Assembly (NCBI GenBank): GCA_040269895.1
Contig: CP158568.1
Coordinates: 4,554,001 to 4,618,000, forward strand
DNA from: Ancalomicrobiaceae bacterium S20
Lineage (GTDB): Bacteria; Pseudomonadota; Alphaproteobacteria; Rhizobiales; Ancalomicrobiaceae
Reading direction: 5' to 3'
DNA length: 64,000 nucleotides
Positions 35,522 through 45,608 of this stretch are shown here, one piece after another. Within the stretch, counting starts at the first letter, position 1. Every line of letters begins with the position of its first letter. Below the pieces are notes generated by a model. It worked only from the letters and a program-made list of their open reading frames with translations, ran no database searches and was not told the origin of the DNA. Position numbers and translations under genes: made by a program.

Positions 35522-36448
35522 TCAGCCGCTGTTTTCGATCGGATTCGTCTCGAACTCGGATGCCCGTCGGGCCGTTCGGTTGATCGCTTCGATGATCGTC
35601 TGATCGAGCGTGCGCGGCAGGTCGTGTCCCATGCCGTCGATCACCATGAGCTCCGCATGGGGAATCGACGCGGCGGTATCTCTTCCGCAGGCGGGTGGTA
35701 TCAGGGGATCGTCCTCGCCGTGAATGACGAGGCTCGGCGCCCGGATGGTCGCCAACCGCGCGCGCCGGTCGCCGGCACAGGCCATTGCTGCGAGCTGCCG
35801 ACCGAAGCCTGCGGGATCGTAGGCGCGTCGGGCTTCCTCCCGAACCAGATCACAATGGGCTTCGTCGTCGAACGGGTAGCCCGTTCCCGCTAGGCGACGC
35901 GCGAAGGCGAGCCTGTGCGCGACGAAGGCGGCTTCGTCCGTGATGGGGTCGGGCGCCGGTCGCATCATCATCGCCATGACATCCGGCATGGCCTGCGGGA
36001 GCGCCGGATTGCCGGTGCTCGACATGATGGACGTCAAGGATCGTACCCGGCCCGGATGGTCGCTCGCCATGATCTGCGCGATCATCCCGCCCATTGATCG
36101 TCCGACCACATGGGCCTGCTCGATGCCGAGCGCGTCCAGCAGGGCGACGGCATCGGCGGCCATATCGGGCAGCGCGTAGGCGAGTTCGGGCTGACGCCCG
36201 GCCATGAGCGCGGCGACCAGAGCTGCGAAGTCAGGGGGCTGGTGTTCGCTCAGGTGGCTCGAGTAGCCGGCGTCGCGGTTGTCGAAGCGGATCACCCGAT
36301 AGCCATACGCCGCCAGGGTCTCGCAGAAGGGCGTCGTCCAGCGAACCATCTGGGTGCCCAATCCCGCAATCAGCAGGATCGCGGCGTCGTTCGTCTGGCC
36401 GAAGCTCTCGCAGGCGAGATCGATCCCGTTCGCTTTCACGATGTCCAT
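35522..36448 (-). CDS. Alpha/beta hydrolase
   Basis: A 308-residue alpha/beta-hydrolase. ILLIAGLGTQMVRWTTPFC is the oxyanion strand, GRSMGGMIAQIMA holds the nucleophile Ser, and DGMGHDLPR carries the His. It resembles the family of hydrolases annotated as non-haem haloperoxidase-like or polyketide-cleaving enzymes, with no firm substrate. The start was chosen at MDIVKANGI, with GAGG 8 bases upstream; an ATG seven codons upstream is possible. Two AT-rich palindromes lie in its upstream region, suggesting repressor control. Confidence 0.83.
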   Translation of the reverse strand: MDIVKANGIDLACESFGQTNDAAILLIAGLGTQMVRWTTPFCETLAAYGYRVIRFDNRDAGYSSHLSEHQPPDFAALVAALMAGRQPELAYALPDMAADAVALLDALGIEQAHVVGRSMGGMIAQIMASDHPGRVRSLTSIMSSTGNPALPQAMPDVMAMMMRPAPDPITDEAAFVAHRLAFARRLAGTGYPFDDEAHCDLVREEARRAYDPAGFGRQLAAMACAGDRRARLATIRAPSLVIHGEDDPLIPPACGRDTAASIPHAELMVIDGMGHDLPRTLDQTIIEAINRTARRASEFETNPIENSG

Positions 36449-36747
36449 GGCATAGCCTCGCCGGCTCATGCCGGATGTCGTCGATCGGGAAGGCGAACGC
36501 ATCGGCCTGGTCTCGTCAACCAATGGGCGGGGTGCCCGCTGAACCATCAGAAGGCCGAGCCACGACGCGATGCGGTTCGGGCGCGTCGAACCGTTGTTCG
36601 AATTCGGCTCCGGGGCCGATCGGTCGACGTCCGATATTAATATCCGGATAAAAATGAAAGTCAATATTACCCGTGTAATATTGCCGCCTGATCCCGTCGG
36701 TGATCGGGCTCGGAGTAGGCGGGACGACCGGCGCCGCGCGCCTCTCC
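36449..36747. other. Intergenic region with AT-rich palindromes upstream of the hydrolase
   Basis: About 300 bases between the hydrolase and the DUF4175 gene, both on the minus strand. The segment from about 36630 to 36690 is strikingly AT-rich against the local background and holds two palindromes. No gene is supported here, and frames that extend through it lack ribosome-binding sites. Confidence 0.6.
36633..36683. promoter_or_regulatory. Two AT-rich palindromes, probable operator/promoter of the hydrolase
   Basis: GATATTAATATC (12-bp perfect palindrome, 36633-36644) and CAATATTAC-CCGT-GTAATATTG (9-bp arms, 4-base spacer, 36662-36683). Dyads of this size resemble TetR-type operators. No regulator gene is adjacent, so the repressor would be encoded elsewhere. 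Confidence 0.5.
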
Positions 36748-39572
36748 TCACCGCATCTGCAGCAGTCGCTCCAGATAGTCGAGTTCGATGCGCGGCCGCG
36801 ACGGGTCGCTCAGGCGACGGCGGATGTCTTCCAGCACGCGACGGGCGCGCTGGACGTCGATCTCGCCGGGTACGAGGTTCTTGCCGGGATCGATGTTGCC
36901 GGTGCGGTTCGGGCGGCCGAGCGGGTCTTCGTTGCTCGGGGCGTCGCCGGCCTGCATGCCGCCGGGCTGGCGGCCGGGCTGCTGCATCATCTGGTCGGCG
37001 AGCTGGCGGGCGCCCTGGCGCAGCGCGTCGAGCGCGCGGCCCTGGGCGTCGACGGCGTCGCCCGTCTCGCCCTGGCCGAGCGCCTCGCGCGCCTCGCCCA
37101 TGGCGCCCTCGGCCTGGCCGAGCTGGCCTTCCGGGCCCTCGCCCTGTTCGCCGCCTTCGCCCTGCCCGCCCTGGCCTTGTTCACCGGGCCGGCCCTGGGC
37201 CTTGCCCTTGCCGCGCTGGGCCTGCTGGCCCTGTCCGTCCTGACCCTTGCCGTCCTGACCCTTGCCGTTCTGGTTCTTGCCGTTCTGGCCCTTGCCCTGT
37301 TTGCCCTGCTGGCCTTCGCCGCGCTGTTCGCGGCCCTTGGCCATCTTGTCGCGCAGCTCTTTCAGCGCCTGCTGCAGGTCGCCCTGGTTCTTCTGCAAGT
37401 CTTCGAGCGCCTGCTTCAGCTCCTCGTCGGACATCGGACCCTGGTCGCCCTGCTGACCGCGCTGCCCCGGCTGGCGCTGCGCGCCGTCGCGGCGGTCGAG
37501 CCGGTGGGTCTTGTCCATCAGCTGCTGCTGGCGCTGGATCATCTCGCCGAGCTTGTCGAGCGCCTCGGACTGTTCGCTCTGCTCGCCCTGCTGCTGGCCG
37601 CTCGGGTTGCCGGCTTGCAGGTTCTCGAGCATCTGCTGCATTTCGGCGAGCAGCTGGCGCGCGGCGTCCTTGGATCCGGTCTTCGCCAGATTCTCGATCC
37701 GGTCCAGCATCTTGTCGAGATCCTGTTTGCGCATCGTGCGCGCGTTCGGATCCATCGGCGAGCGCGCCTGCGGGTTGTTGCGCTGCTTCTGCGCCAGTTC
37801 GGCGATGTAGCGGTCGAGCGCCTTGCGCAGCTCCTGGGTGAGCTTGGCGATCTCCTGTTCGGACGCGCCGTTCTCGAGCGCCTTGCGCAACGCCTCCTGT
37901 GCGTCGCGCAGCGCCTTCTCCGCCAACGACAGGTCGCCGTCCTCGATCGACAGCGCCACGGTCCAGAGGAGATCGACGACGTCACGGAGCTGGTCGTCGG
38001 ATGTGGCGCCGACGATGCCCTCATAGGCCATGCGCAGGCCGAAGTAGTGGCCGGACTTCTCGATGAAATGCTCGGCGCCGAGCGTCAGCGCGTCGAGCGC
38101 GGTCGCGACCTTTTGCGCGTCGTTGGCGTCGGTCGCGAGGATGCGGCGCTGTTCGACCAGGGCGCGGGCGAGCGGCTTGCGGAACGGCTTCGACGGCAGC
38201 GTGATCTCGACCGTGTCGGAGCGGCCCTCCTGACCGGCCTCGTCGCGGGCGACCAGGGTCACCCGCACCATGCCGCCGGCCCAGGGATGCGAGGTCAGGT
38301 CGCGAAACACCTGCGCCTGACCGGATTTCATGCGGCCCTGCGGCAGCGCGAGCGGGAAGTCCGGCGCGCCGACCAGCGGGCGCGGCGCGGCGCCGGTCGC
38401 GGTCTTGGCCTTGTCGGCCAGCGGCTCGATCTTCGCTTCCGCCGCGACGACACCGTAGTCGTCCTGGACCTCGTAAGCGAGCTTGATCGTGCCGGAGAGC
38501 TGCACCTCCGGCTCGGCGACGAAGCGGATCTTCGGCGGCAGATCGGGTTCGACCACGAAAGTCCAGTTGCCGATCTTTCGGCCGCCCGAGACGACGGTGA
38601 TCGCGGCGTCCTTCCCCAGGGCATAGGTGTGTTCGACCGGCTGGCCCGGGCGCGGGGCGGCCGGCGCCTCCGCCTTGCCGGCCTTGGGCGCGGCGGCGGG
38701 CCGGCCGTTGCCGGGGGAGACCGGGGTCGCACCCTCGGCCGTGACGGTCGAGACCGGCACGGATCTGCTCTTGCCGGCGACGGTGGCGGTCACGTCGGTC
38801 GGATCGGCGGGCTTGTCGGCGGTCGGCGGCGAGGTGCGGACCACGACGACGCTGCCCTGCGGCACGCGAATCGCGCCATCCTTCTCGACCGGCACCCGGT
38901 TCTCGCCGGTCAGGAACAGGGGGCGCGGCCGGTGTAGCCGGGCGGTGTCACCCAGGCATCGACGCGGCTCGCCAGCGCGACCGGCAGCGGCGCGCCGCGA
39001 AACGCAGCCGCGATGCGGTCCCGATATTCACCGGCGCCGGCGAACAGGCCGACGAACAGCACGAGGCCGAGTGCGACGCGCAGGCCGTAGCGATCCGAGC
39101 GGGCGAGATCGGGATGCGGCACGCCGGGCGCCAGCGTCGCGATCGAGCGGGCGATCCGGGCGCGATGGGCGTTCCAGAGCGCGCGGGCGACCGGATCAGA
39201 CGTGTCCGCGAGGTGGTCCTCGTAGGTCTCGAGCGGCCGATGGGGCAGGCCGCTCTTCAGTTCGACGCGATGCAGCGCCTCGTGGCGGGTCGGCCAGCGG
39301 AAATCCCGAAAGACGGCGAAGGCGCCGAGGAAGGCGAGCCCGAACAGGGCGACGAGCCCGAGCCGAAGCCCATCGGGCACGGCGGTCCAGAGGCCGAGCC
39401 AGGACACCGCGCAGAACAGCGCCGCGACGCCGAGCGGCCAGGCGAGCCGCGGCCACAGCCGCTCCCAGCCGATCGCCAGCCGCGCCCGATCGGCGGCGAC
39501 CGCGATGCGCCGGCCGAGATCGTCGGCGCCGGGTTCGTTCGTGCGGGGATCGTTCGACGCTGTCTTGTCCAA
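36748..39572 (-). pseudogene. DUF4175 (TIGR02302-type) membrane protein, interrupted by a one-base frameshift
   Basis: The N-terminal part has two helices (LAWPLGVAALFCAVSWLGLW and LGLVALFGLAFLGAFAVF) and a further helix near 165-185, and ends at TPPGYTGRAP followed by an early stop. The continuation LFLTGENRVPVEKDG is in the next frame, giving a large periplasmic part with beta domains, long helices, a Gln/Gly/Lys-rich disordered stretch and the ending LDYLERLLQMR. Adding one C to the run of five at 38929-38933 restores one protein of about 940 residues, normal for this rhizobial family. Its function is unknown. The 5' start (a TTG with GGAG nearby) is uncertain. A sequence error is likely. 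Confidence 0.85.
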
Positions 39573-39758
39573 ACCCGGGGTCTCCGCGACCGTTCGGCCG
39601 TATGCGTCCCGCGGTCCCTCGGACCCGGACGTCTTCCCTCTCCCCCTGACCGAAACTGTCCCACGGCCGCGCGGTCTCGGCAAGCGCGAGCACGGCGCGA
39701 CCTCGGGCCGCGCATCAAAGAAATGTGGGGAAGGGCGTTCGGGCCCGGCTCGACCGGC

Positions 39759-39980
39759 TCAGAGCAGCGGGTCGAGGAAGAAGTCGCGCTTCGGCTTTTC
39801 CGTCTTCTTCTGCACGGGAGCCGGGGTGCCGAAGCCGATCAGCGGATTGGCCTCGGCCGGCTGTTCGGCCTTGGGCACCTCGGGCAGCGCCTTGCGGCCG
39901 CAGCCGGATAGCATGGCGCCGGCGGCGAGCGCGACGACGACGGGCAGCAGGCGGTGCCGGAGCGAAACGGGGCGGGCCAA
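39759..39980 (-). CDS. LptM-like small lipoprotein (YifL family)
   Basis: A 73-residue lipoprotein. A short signal sequence (RLLPVVVALAAGAML) ends in the lipobox LSGC, followed by GRKALPEVPK, the Gly/Lys/Pro motif of the LptM/YifL family. LptM assists maturation of the LPS translocon LptD in enterobacteria; the role in alphaproteobacteria is inferred. The TTG start has a GAGGA site 7 bases upstream, better than the GTG 33 bases out. It lies downstream of argH on the same strand, as in many proteobacteria where lysA follows; lysA is not present here. Confidence 0.82.
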   Translation of the reverse strand: MARPVSLRHRLLPVVVALAAGAMLSGCGRKALPEVPKAEQPAEANPLIGFGTPAPVQKKTEKPKRDFFLDPLL

Positions 39981-40125
39981 GTGACGATCCTCGGGATGTC
40001 TGTCGTGGTGCACGGGCCTCGCGGGGCGCGCTCCCCCCGCGTGCGTCGGGTGTGGGTGGAGCGGGCGCTCGAAGCGGGCGCATGATAGCGAGCCGATCCG
40101 CGCCCGTCTCTCTCTCGTTGGCCGT

Positions 40126-41526
40126 TCAGGCCTTCTTCGCGCGTTCCTTGGCGAGGCGGGCGATCCAGCGCTTGGCCTGGGCGCGGACGTTCTTCGGTGC
40201 GGTACCGCCGTAGGAGGTCCGGCTCGCGACCGACTTCGCCACGCTCAGCACCGAATAGACGTCCTCGGTGATGCCGGCATGAACCGCCTGCAGGTCGGCG
40301 AGCGGCACCTTGTCGAGCGTGATGTCGCGCTCCGCGGCGATCGCGACGATCCTGCCCGTCACGTGATGGGCCTCGCGGAACGGGATGCCGAGCGTGCGCA
40401 CGCACCAGTCGGCGAGGTCCGTCGCGGTGGCGAAGCCCGAGCCTGCGGCCTTCTTCATGCGCGCCTCGTTCGGTGTCAGGTCGCGGACCATGCCGGTCAT
40501 GGCGGCGAGCGACAGGGAGAGCGATTCGAGCGCGTCGAAGATCTGCTCTTTGTCCTCCTGCATGTCCTTCTGATAGGTCAGCGGCAGGCCCTTCATGACC
40601 ATCAGCAGCGCGTTGAACGAGCCGGAGATGCGGCCGGTCTTGGCGCGCACCAGCTCGGCCGCGTCGGGGTTGCGCTTCTGCGGCATGATCGACGAACCGG
40701 TCGTGAACTTGTCGGACAGCTTCACGAAGCCGAACTGCGCCGAGGTCCAGATCACGATCTCCTCGGCGAAGCGCGACAGATGCACGGCCGCGATCGAGGC
40801 GGCGGCGAGCGCCTCGAGCGCGAAGTCGCGATCGGCGACGCTGTCGAGCGAGTTGGCGGTCGGCCGGTCGAAGCCGAGCAGCGCCGCGGTGGTCTCGCGC
40901 GCGATCGGGAACGAGGTGCCGGCGAGCGCTGCGGCGCCGAGCGGGCACTCGTTGAGACGGGCGCGGGCGTCGGCGAAGCGCGAGCGGTCGCGCGCGAACA
41001 TCTCGACATAGGCGAGCAGATGGTGGCCGAAAGTCACGGGCTGCGCCGACTGCAGATGTGTGAAGCCCGGCATGACGGTCGCGGCATGGTCGAGCGCGCG
41101 GGTCGCGAGCGCTTCCATCAGCTCCTCGAACTGCGTGTCGAGCTGGTCGAGCGTGTCGCGCACCCAGAGGCGGATGTCGACGGCGACCTGATCGTTGCGC
41201 GAGCGGGCGGTGTGCAGCCGGCCGGCCGACGGGCCGATCAGTTCGGCGAGGCGCGCCTCGATGTTCATGTGGATGTCTTCGAGGCTGCGCTTGAACACGA
41301 AGGCGCCGCTCTCGATCTCTGACAGGATCGTGTCTAGACCACGGTCGATCGCTGCCGCATCGTCCGCGCCGATGATGCCCTGCTCGGCGAGCATCTTGGC
41401 GTGGGCCTTGGAGCCGCGGATATCCTGGGCGTAGAGCTTCTTGTCGAACCCGATCGAGGCGTTGATCTCTTCCATGATGGCATCCGGCCCTTCCGCGAAC
41501 CGTCCGCCCCACATGCGATTGGACAT
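40126..41526 (-). CDS. argH: Argininosuccinate lyase
   Basis: A 466-residue enzyme of the fumarase/aspartase superfamily, cleaving argininosuccinate to arginine and fumarate in arginine biosynthesis. It begins [20 protein letters not shown]. Conserved boxes include [32 protein letters not shown] and the signature [13 protein letters not shown] with the catalytic Ser loop. The ATG matches homologues; upstream in-frame starts would add sequence that belongs to the divergent tlpA region. The lipoprotein gene follows. It is divergent from tlpA, with about 100 bases between, the common alphaproteobacterial arrangement. Confidence 0.97.
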   Translation of the reverse strand: MSNRMWGGRFAEGPDAIMEEINASIGFDKKLYAQDIRGSKAHAKMLAEQGIIGADDAAAIDRGLDTILSEIESGAFVFKRSLEDIHMNIEARLAELIGPSAGRLHTARSRNDQVAVDIRLWVRDTLDQLDTQFEELMEALATRALDHAATVMPGFTHLQSAQPVTFGHHLLAYVEMFARDRSRFADARARLNECPLGAAALAGTSFPIARETTAALLGFDRPTANSLDSVADRDFALEALAAASIAAVHLSRFAEEIVIWTSAQFGFVKLSDKFTTGSSIMPQKRNPDAAELVRAKTGRISGSFNALLMVMKGLPLTYQKDMQEDKEQIFDALESLSLSLAAMTGMVRDLTPNEARMKKAAGSGFATATDLADWCVRTLGIPFREAHHVTGRIVAIAAERDITLDKVPLADLQAVHAGITEDVYSVLSVAKSVASRTSYGGTAPKNVRAQAKRWIARLAKERAKKA

Positions 41527-41628
41527 GATCTTCAACCCCGAAATCTGATAGGCCGCTCGACGGCCTTCCGCCCTGCTCGTCCTGTCCGACGCAGCCGACC
41601 CGACCCGAATGCGACCCGAGTGCACGCC

Positions 41629-42288
41629 ATGACCGAGACCGAACCGAAATCCGCCCCGCGCACCGCGACCATCGTATCGGTCGCCGTCGTCGCGGGCCTC
41701 GGGCTCGGCCTCGCGGCGGTATACGGGATCGGCGGCTTGCAGCGCAATGCGGGCGCGGCGGGAAACTGCTCCGCCTCGATCGCGGCGGCGGCGCGGATCA
41801 AGCCCCTCGTCAAGGGCGAGGTCGCCGCGCTGATCCCGGCCGATGCGCAGCCGCTGCTCGTCTCCGGGCTCGCCTTCAACGGCTCGGACGGCAAGCCGGT
41901 GGCGCTGTCGGCCTGGAAGGGCAAGACGCTGCTCGTGAACCTGTGGGCGACCTGGTGCGTGCCGTGCCGCAAGGAGATGCCGGCGCTCGACCGGCTGCAG
42001 GCCTCGTCGGGCTCGGACAAGTTCGAGGTGGTCGCGATCAACCTCGACACCAAGGATCCCGAGAAACCGAAGCAGTTTCTCTCCGAGATCGGCGTCGCCG
42101 CGCTCGGCTACCACGCCGACCCGACCCTCGGCGTGTTCAAGGCGCTGCAGCAGAAGGGCAAGAGTCGCGGCCTGCCGACCACCATGCTGGTCGGTCCGGA
42201 CGGCTGCGAGATCGGCACCATGAACGGCCCGGCGGAATGGGATTCCGCCGACGCCAAGGCCGTGATCAAGGCGGCAATGGGGAATTGA
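41629..42288 (+). CDS. tlpA: Thiol:disulfide interchange protein TlpA
   Basis: A 219-residue thioredoxin-fold protein held in the inner membrane by one helix ([20 protein letters not shown], about residues 13-32) with the catalytic domain in the periplasm. The active site is Cys110-x-x-Cys113 in [12 protein letters not shown]. TlpA reduces cytochrome oxidase assembly factors in rhizobia. Further cysteines at about residue 47 and near the C-terminus (PDGCEIG) match the extra TlpA disulfide. Divergent from argH, as in Bradyrhizobium and relatives. Confidence 0.93.
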   Translation: MTETEPKSAPRTATIVSVAVVAGLGLGLAAVYGIGGLQRNAGAAGNCSASIAAAARIKPLVKGEVAALIPADAQPLLVSGLAFNGSDGKPVALSAWKGKTLLVNLWATWCVPCRKEMPALDRLQASSGSDKFEVVAINLDTKDPEKPKQFLSEIGVAALGYHADPTLGVFKALQQKGKSRGLPTTMLVGPDGCEIGTMNGPAEWDSADAKAVIKAAMGN

Positions 42289-42363
42289 CGGCGCGGTCGG
42301 GCGATGCTGCGGCTGAAGGCAGAGACCTCCCGAGCGGGGCGATCGTGACAGGCGGGGATCGGC

Positions 42364-42564
42364 TCAGACGGTGACGTCGAGATTGCCGCCGATACCGGCG
42401 GCGAGGTTGGCCAGCTTGTCGGACTGGGTCGAGGCGGCCTGGACGAGGTCCGCGACGGCGCGATCGCTGGCGGCGTTCTGCTGGAGAAACTTGGCGGCGA
42501 GCGCGTCGGCCTTGAACGAGGCCTGCGCGGCGATCAGGCCGGTCGCGATCGAGACGGAGTCCAT
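42364..42564 (-). CDS. Small putative motility protein (YjfB family)
   Basis: A 66-residue helical protein beginning MDSVSIATGLIAAQASF and continuing with an Ala/Gln-rich amphipathic segment, the pattern of YjfB-type 'putative motility' proteins. Real function is unknown. There are no flagellar genes nearby. The ribosome-binding site is weak. The same-strand frame extends upstream without conservation, so the start was set at the family start. Confidence 0.65.
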   Translation of the reverse strand: MDSVSIATGLIAAQASFKADALAAKFLQQNAASDRAVADLVQAASTQSDKLANLAAGIGGNLDVTV

Positions 42565-42760
42565 GCCGGAGGTCTTCTTACGCGGCGGGCGCCTGAAACG
42601 CGGCGAGCCCGGTTGGGGCGGGGGCACGCAGAACCTTCGAACCCCGCGAGAAGGACAGTCGCACGGGGGAGTAAACGAAGTGTTTCCCTCGGCAAACATT
42701 CTCAGGTGTTTCGCGCGACTGCGTCATCCTCCGCCCGTGACCACGGGTCTGCTCGGCGGA

Positions 42761-43222
42761 TCAGCGGATGCCGAACTTCCGGAACGCATCGAGCGAGGCC
42801 GTCTCGCGCTCCGCCTGTTCGATCCGATCGGCGATGAACCGGTACTCCTGCGTCCGGCCGCCATAGCCATAGGCTTCGGCGCGGACATCGTGGACATGGA
42901 TGTAGCTCTCCTCGTGGAGCGGGCCGAGCAGGCGGCTCATCCGATCGAATACGTCGGCGATGAAGGCTTCCTTCTCGGCCTTGGTGTTGGTGCCGTCGGT
43001 GACCCGGATCTCGACGAAGACGCTGGCCTTGTTCCAATCCGCGAGGCTGCGGCCGGCGATGAACCAGGCCTCGGGATCGATCCGGTCGGCGACGACGGCG
43101 GTCACGGTCGGCTTCTTGCCGAGGATATCGACCGTCGGCTTCATGACCGCGGCGACGATCGCGGCGCGGGTCGGTTCCTCGGCGCTGTTCGGGGTGGCGT
43201 AGCGAACCTGGATGATCGGCAT
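42761..43222 (-). CDS. Tautomerase family protein
   Basis: A 153-residue protein. After Met it has Pro (MPIIQVRYATP), the N-terminal catalytic proline of the tautomerase superfamily. It is about twice the length of a 4-oxalocrotonate tautomerase subunit, so it is of the fused or Tautomerase_2 kind. A GGAGG site lies 6 bases before the ATG. Divergent from a LysR-type regulator with 116 bases between, so it is probably that regulator's target. The substrate is unknown; an enol/keto isomerisation in aromatic or halogenated-compound metabolism is possible. Confidence 0.8.
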   Translation of the reverse strand: MPIIQVRYATPNSAEEPTRAAIVAAVMKPTVDILGKKPTVTAVVADRIDPEAWFIAGRSLADWNKASVFVEIRVTDGTNTKAEKEAFIADVFDRMSRLLGPLHEESYIHVHDVRAEAYGYGGRTQEYRFIADRIEQAERETASLDAFRKFGIR

Positions 43223-43338
43223 GGGAGCCTCCTTGGCCGGCGTGATTGCCGTCTGGAGAGACGATGCCGCGGGCTCGATCATTTCTGAAACGAATGATAT
43301 AGATATCTGAGATTTGAAATTGAAATGGGGCGCCGGCG

Positions 43339-44193
43339 ATGACCGTGCTCGATATCGATCTCCTGCGCACGTTCGCCGCGGTGGCTGACCTCGCCAACTT
43401 CACCGAGGCGGGCGATCGGCTCGGCGCGACGCAGTCGGCGATCAGCATCAGATTGAAAAAGCTCGAGGATCGCCTCGGCAGGCGCCTCCTCGACCGCACG
43501 CCGCGGGCGGTGGCGCTGACGCCGTTCGGCGAGGCGTTTCTGCCGGACGCGCGCCGGATCCTCGCCGCGCATGATGCGGCGATCGCCCGGGTCGTCGAGG
43601 ACGATCGGCCGCGGCATCTGACGTTGGGCGTCAGCGAGCACGCCGCCGGGCTGCGGTTGCCGGCGGTGTTCTCGGCGTTGCGCCGGGCCTTGCCGGGGGT
43701 GCGGGTGTCGATGACGCTCGGCCTGTCGGCGCCGATCCTGGCGGAGTTTTCGGCCGGCAAGCACGACGCGGTGCTGATCCGGCGGATCGGCACCGGCGGC
43801 GAGGGGCGGGTGGTCTATCGCGACGACCTCGCCTGGATCGGCGGTCGCGACCTCGACTGGCGGCCGGGCGAGACGGTACCGCTCGTCTCGGTCGCGCGGC
43901 CCTGCGCCGTCTGCAGCACGGCCGACTCGGTGCTCTCCGAGGCCGGCATCGATCATTTCGACGCGTTTTCGAGCCCCGGTCTCGCGGCGGTGCAGGCGGC
44001 GGTCTCGGCCGGATTGGGCATTGCCTGTCTCGGCCGTTCGGCGATCCCGCCGGATTGCCGCGAGCTCGATCCGGAGATGGGCCTGCCTGCCCTGCCGCCG
44101 AGCGAGATCGTCATGATCGCGCGCCGCGGGGATCGCGGCACGGCGGCGGCGCTCGATCGCGTGTTCGAGGCGTTCCGGAGCGGCGCGGCCTGA
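43339..44193 (+). CDS. LysR family transcriptional regulator
   Basis: A 284-residue regulator. The N-terminal winged helix is clear: LRTFAAVADLANFTEAGDRL, TQSAISIRLKKLEDRLGRRL, then LTPFGEAFLPDARRIL. The C-terminal co-inducer domain is of normal length. It is divergently placed against the tautomerase gene; the shared 116-base gap contains AT-rich sequence with GATATAGATATC, which would suit a LysR site of the T-N11-A type. It is convergent with ureG. Confidence 0.9.
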   Translation: MTVLDIDLLRTFAAVADLANFTEAGDRLGATQSAISIRLKKLEDRLGRRLLDRTPRAVALTPFGEAFLPDARRILAAHDAAIARVVEDDRPRHLTLGVSEHAAGLRLPAVFSALRRALPGVRVSMTLGLSAPILAEFSAGKHDAVLIRRIGTGGEGRVVYRDDLAWIGGRDLDWRPGETVPLVSVARPCAVCSTADSVLSEAGIDHFDAFSSPGLAAVQAAVSAGLGIACLGRSAIPPDCRELDPEMGLPALPPSEIVMIARRGDRGTAAALDRVFEAFRSGAA

Positions 44194-44850
44194 TCAGGTC
44201 GACAGGCCGCCGGCGGTCTCGATGAAGCGGGCGACGGTCTCGACGCCCTCGCCGGTCTTGATGTTGGTGAACACGAACGGCCGCTCGCGGCGCATGCGCC
44301 GGGCGTCGCGGTCCATCACCTCGAGCGAGGCGCCGACCATCGGGGCGAGGTCGATCTTGTTGATGACCAGCAGGTCGGAGCGGGTGATGCCCGGTCCGCC
44401 CTTGGAGGGGATCTTCTCGCCGGCGGCGACGTCGATGACATAAATCGTGATGTCGGCGAGTTCGGGCGAGAAGGTCGCGGCGAGATTGTCGCCGCCGGAT
44501 TCGATCAGGATCAGATCGAGGTTCGGAAAGCGCGTGCGCATCTCGGCGACCGCGGCGAGGTTGATCGAGGCGTCCTCGCGGATGGCGGTGTGCGGGCAGC
44601 CGCCGGTCTCGACGCCCATGATCCGGTCGGCGTCGAGCGCGCCGGAGCGGACCAGATAGTCGGCGTCCCACTTGGTGTAGATGTCGTTGGTGATCGCGGC
44701 GATGTCGTAGCTCTCGCGCAGGCGCTTGCAGAGCACGTCCATCAGCGCGGTCTTGCCGGAGCCGACCGGGCCGCCGACGCCGACGCGCAAGGGGCCGTGC
44801 GGCGACTTCGACAGCGGACGGCGGGCGGCGGATGCGTCGGCAAGGGTCAT
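44194..44850 (-). CDS. ureG: Urease accessory protein UreG
   Basis: A 218-residue SIMIBI-class GTPase that couples GTP hydrolysis to nickel insertion into urease. The P-loop is GPVGSGKT (residues 27-34), the metal-binding CPH motif is in [17 protein letters not shown], and the base-specificity motif NKID is in [10 protein letters not shown]. The ATG overlaps the ureF stop as ATGA. It ends the ureE-ureF-ureG set. The structural genes ureABC and ureD are not in the window. Confidence 0.96.
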   Translation of the reverse strand: MTLADASAARRPLSKSPHGPLRVGVGGPVGSGKTALMDVLCKRLRESYDIAAITNDIYTKWDADYLVRSGALDADRIMGVETGGCPHTAIREDASINLAAVAEMRTRFPNLDLILIESGGDNLAATFSPELADITIYVIDVAAGEKIPSKGGPGITRSDLLVINKIDLAPMVGASLEVMDRDARRMRRERPFVFTNIKTGEGVETVARFIETAGGLST

Positions 44851-45608
44851 GAGCGGAACAGTCTCGTGTACTGGGTTTCGTGTTTCATCGAGGCGATGTC
44901 GGCGCGCAATACCGCGCCGCCGAGATCGTCGACGGATGCATGAAGCGCGCCGGACGCGGCCGCCTCGATCATCGGGCGCAGGGCCGCGACCAGGCGCAGG
45001 CCGTCGGTCTGGCCGAGCGGCACGGCGCGGACGCCGGCGGAAATGACGTTCTGCACGAAGGCCTGCAGGTAGGCCGGCAGCGCGAGATCGAGCGCGATGC
45101 CATGCGCGGCAGCCGCGACGCCGACCGCGACCGGGTAGGTCCAGGGCACGGCGCCGTCGAAACGAGCAGCGAGCAGGGGGAGCAGCCGGTCGAGCGGCTC
45201 GGCAGGGGCGGTGTCGAGGATCGCGCGCATGAAGGCAGCGCCTTGCGCGGTCGCCTCGAGCCGACGTTCCTTCGACGGCTGGAAGGCGGCGGCGCGCTCG
45301 ACTGTGTCCGAGAGCGCGTCGAGGTCGCCGGCGGCCATGGCACGGTGGGCGAGCGCGAAGAAGATCGCGTCGTTGCGGCCGGCGCCGTGGCGGACGATGT
45401 CGGCGAGCCAACGCTCGAGGCCGGCGGTGGTCGTCACCGTACCGTCCTCGATCGCCCATTCCAGTCCGTGCGAATAGGTGAAGCCGCCGACCGGGAAGGC
45501 CGGCGACAGCCAGACCATGAGCTTCAGCACATCGTCGGCGCCGCGCCCGGACGGGCCGAGACCCGTGTCCGAAGTGGCTTCATCCGGCGAACGGCCGCCG
45601 TCAGCCAT
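44847..45608 (-). CDS. ureF: Urease accessory protein UreF
   Basis: A 253-residue helical protein of the UreDFG chaperone complex. [20 protein letters not shown] (about residues 31-50) is the family signature, and [13 protein letters not shown] is the C-terminus seen in UreF. It starts 8 bases before the ureE stop and ends in an ATGA overlap with ureG, so all three are coupled. The first 25 residues are non-conserved. Confidence 0.95.
   Translation of the reverse strand: MADGGRSPDEATSDTGLGPSGRGADDVLKLMVWLSPAFPVGGFTYSHGLEWAIEDGTVTTTAGLERWLADIVRHGAGRNDAIFFALAHRAMAAGDLDALSDTVERAAAFQPSKERRLEATAQGAAFMRAILDTAPAEPLDRLLPLLAARFDGAVPWTYPVAVGVAAAAHGIALDLALPAYLQAFVQNVISAGVRAVPLGQTDGLRLVAALRPMIEAAASGALHASVDDLGGAVLRADIASMKHETQYTRLFRS

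Noticed and set aside
42364-42699. A longer start for the YjfB-like gene
   Set aside because: The extra 45 residues are not conserved and carry no ribosome-binding site; the family start MDSVSIA is internal.
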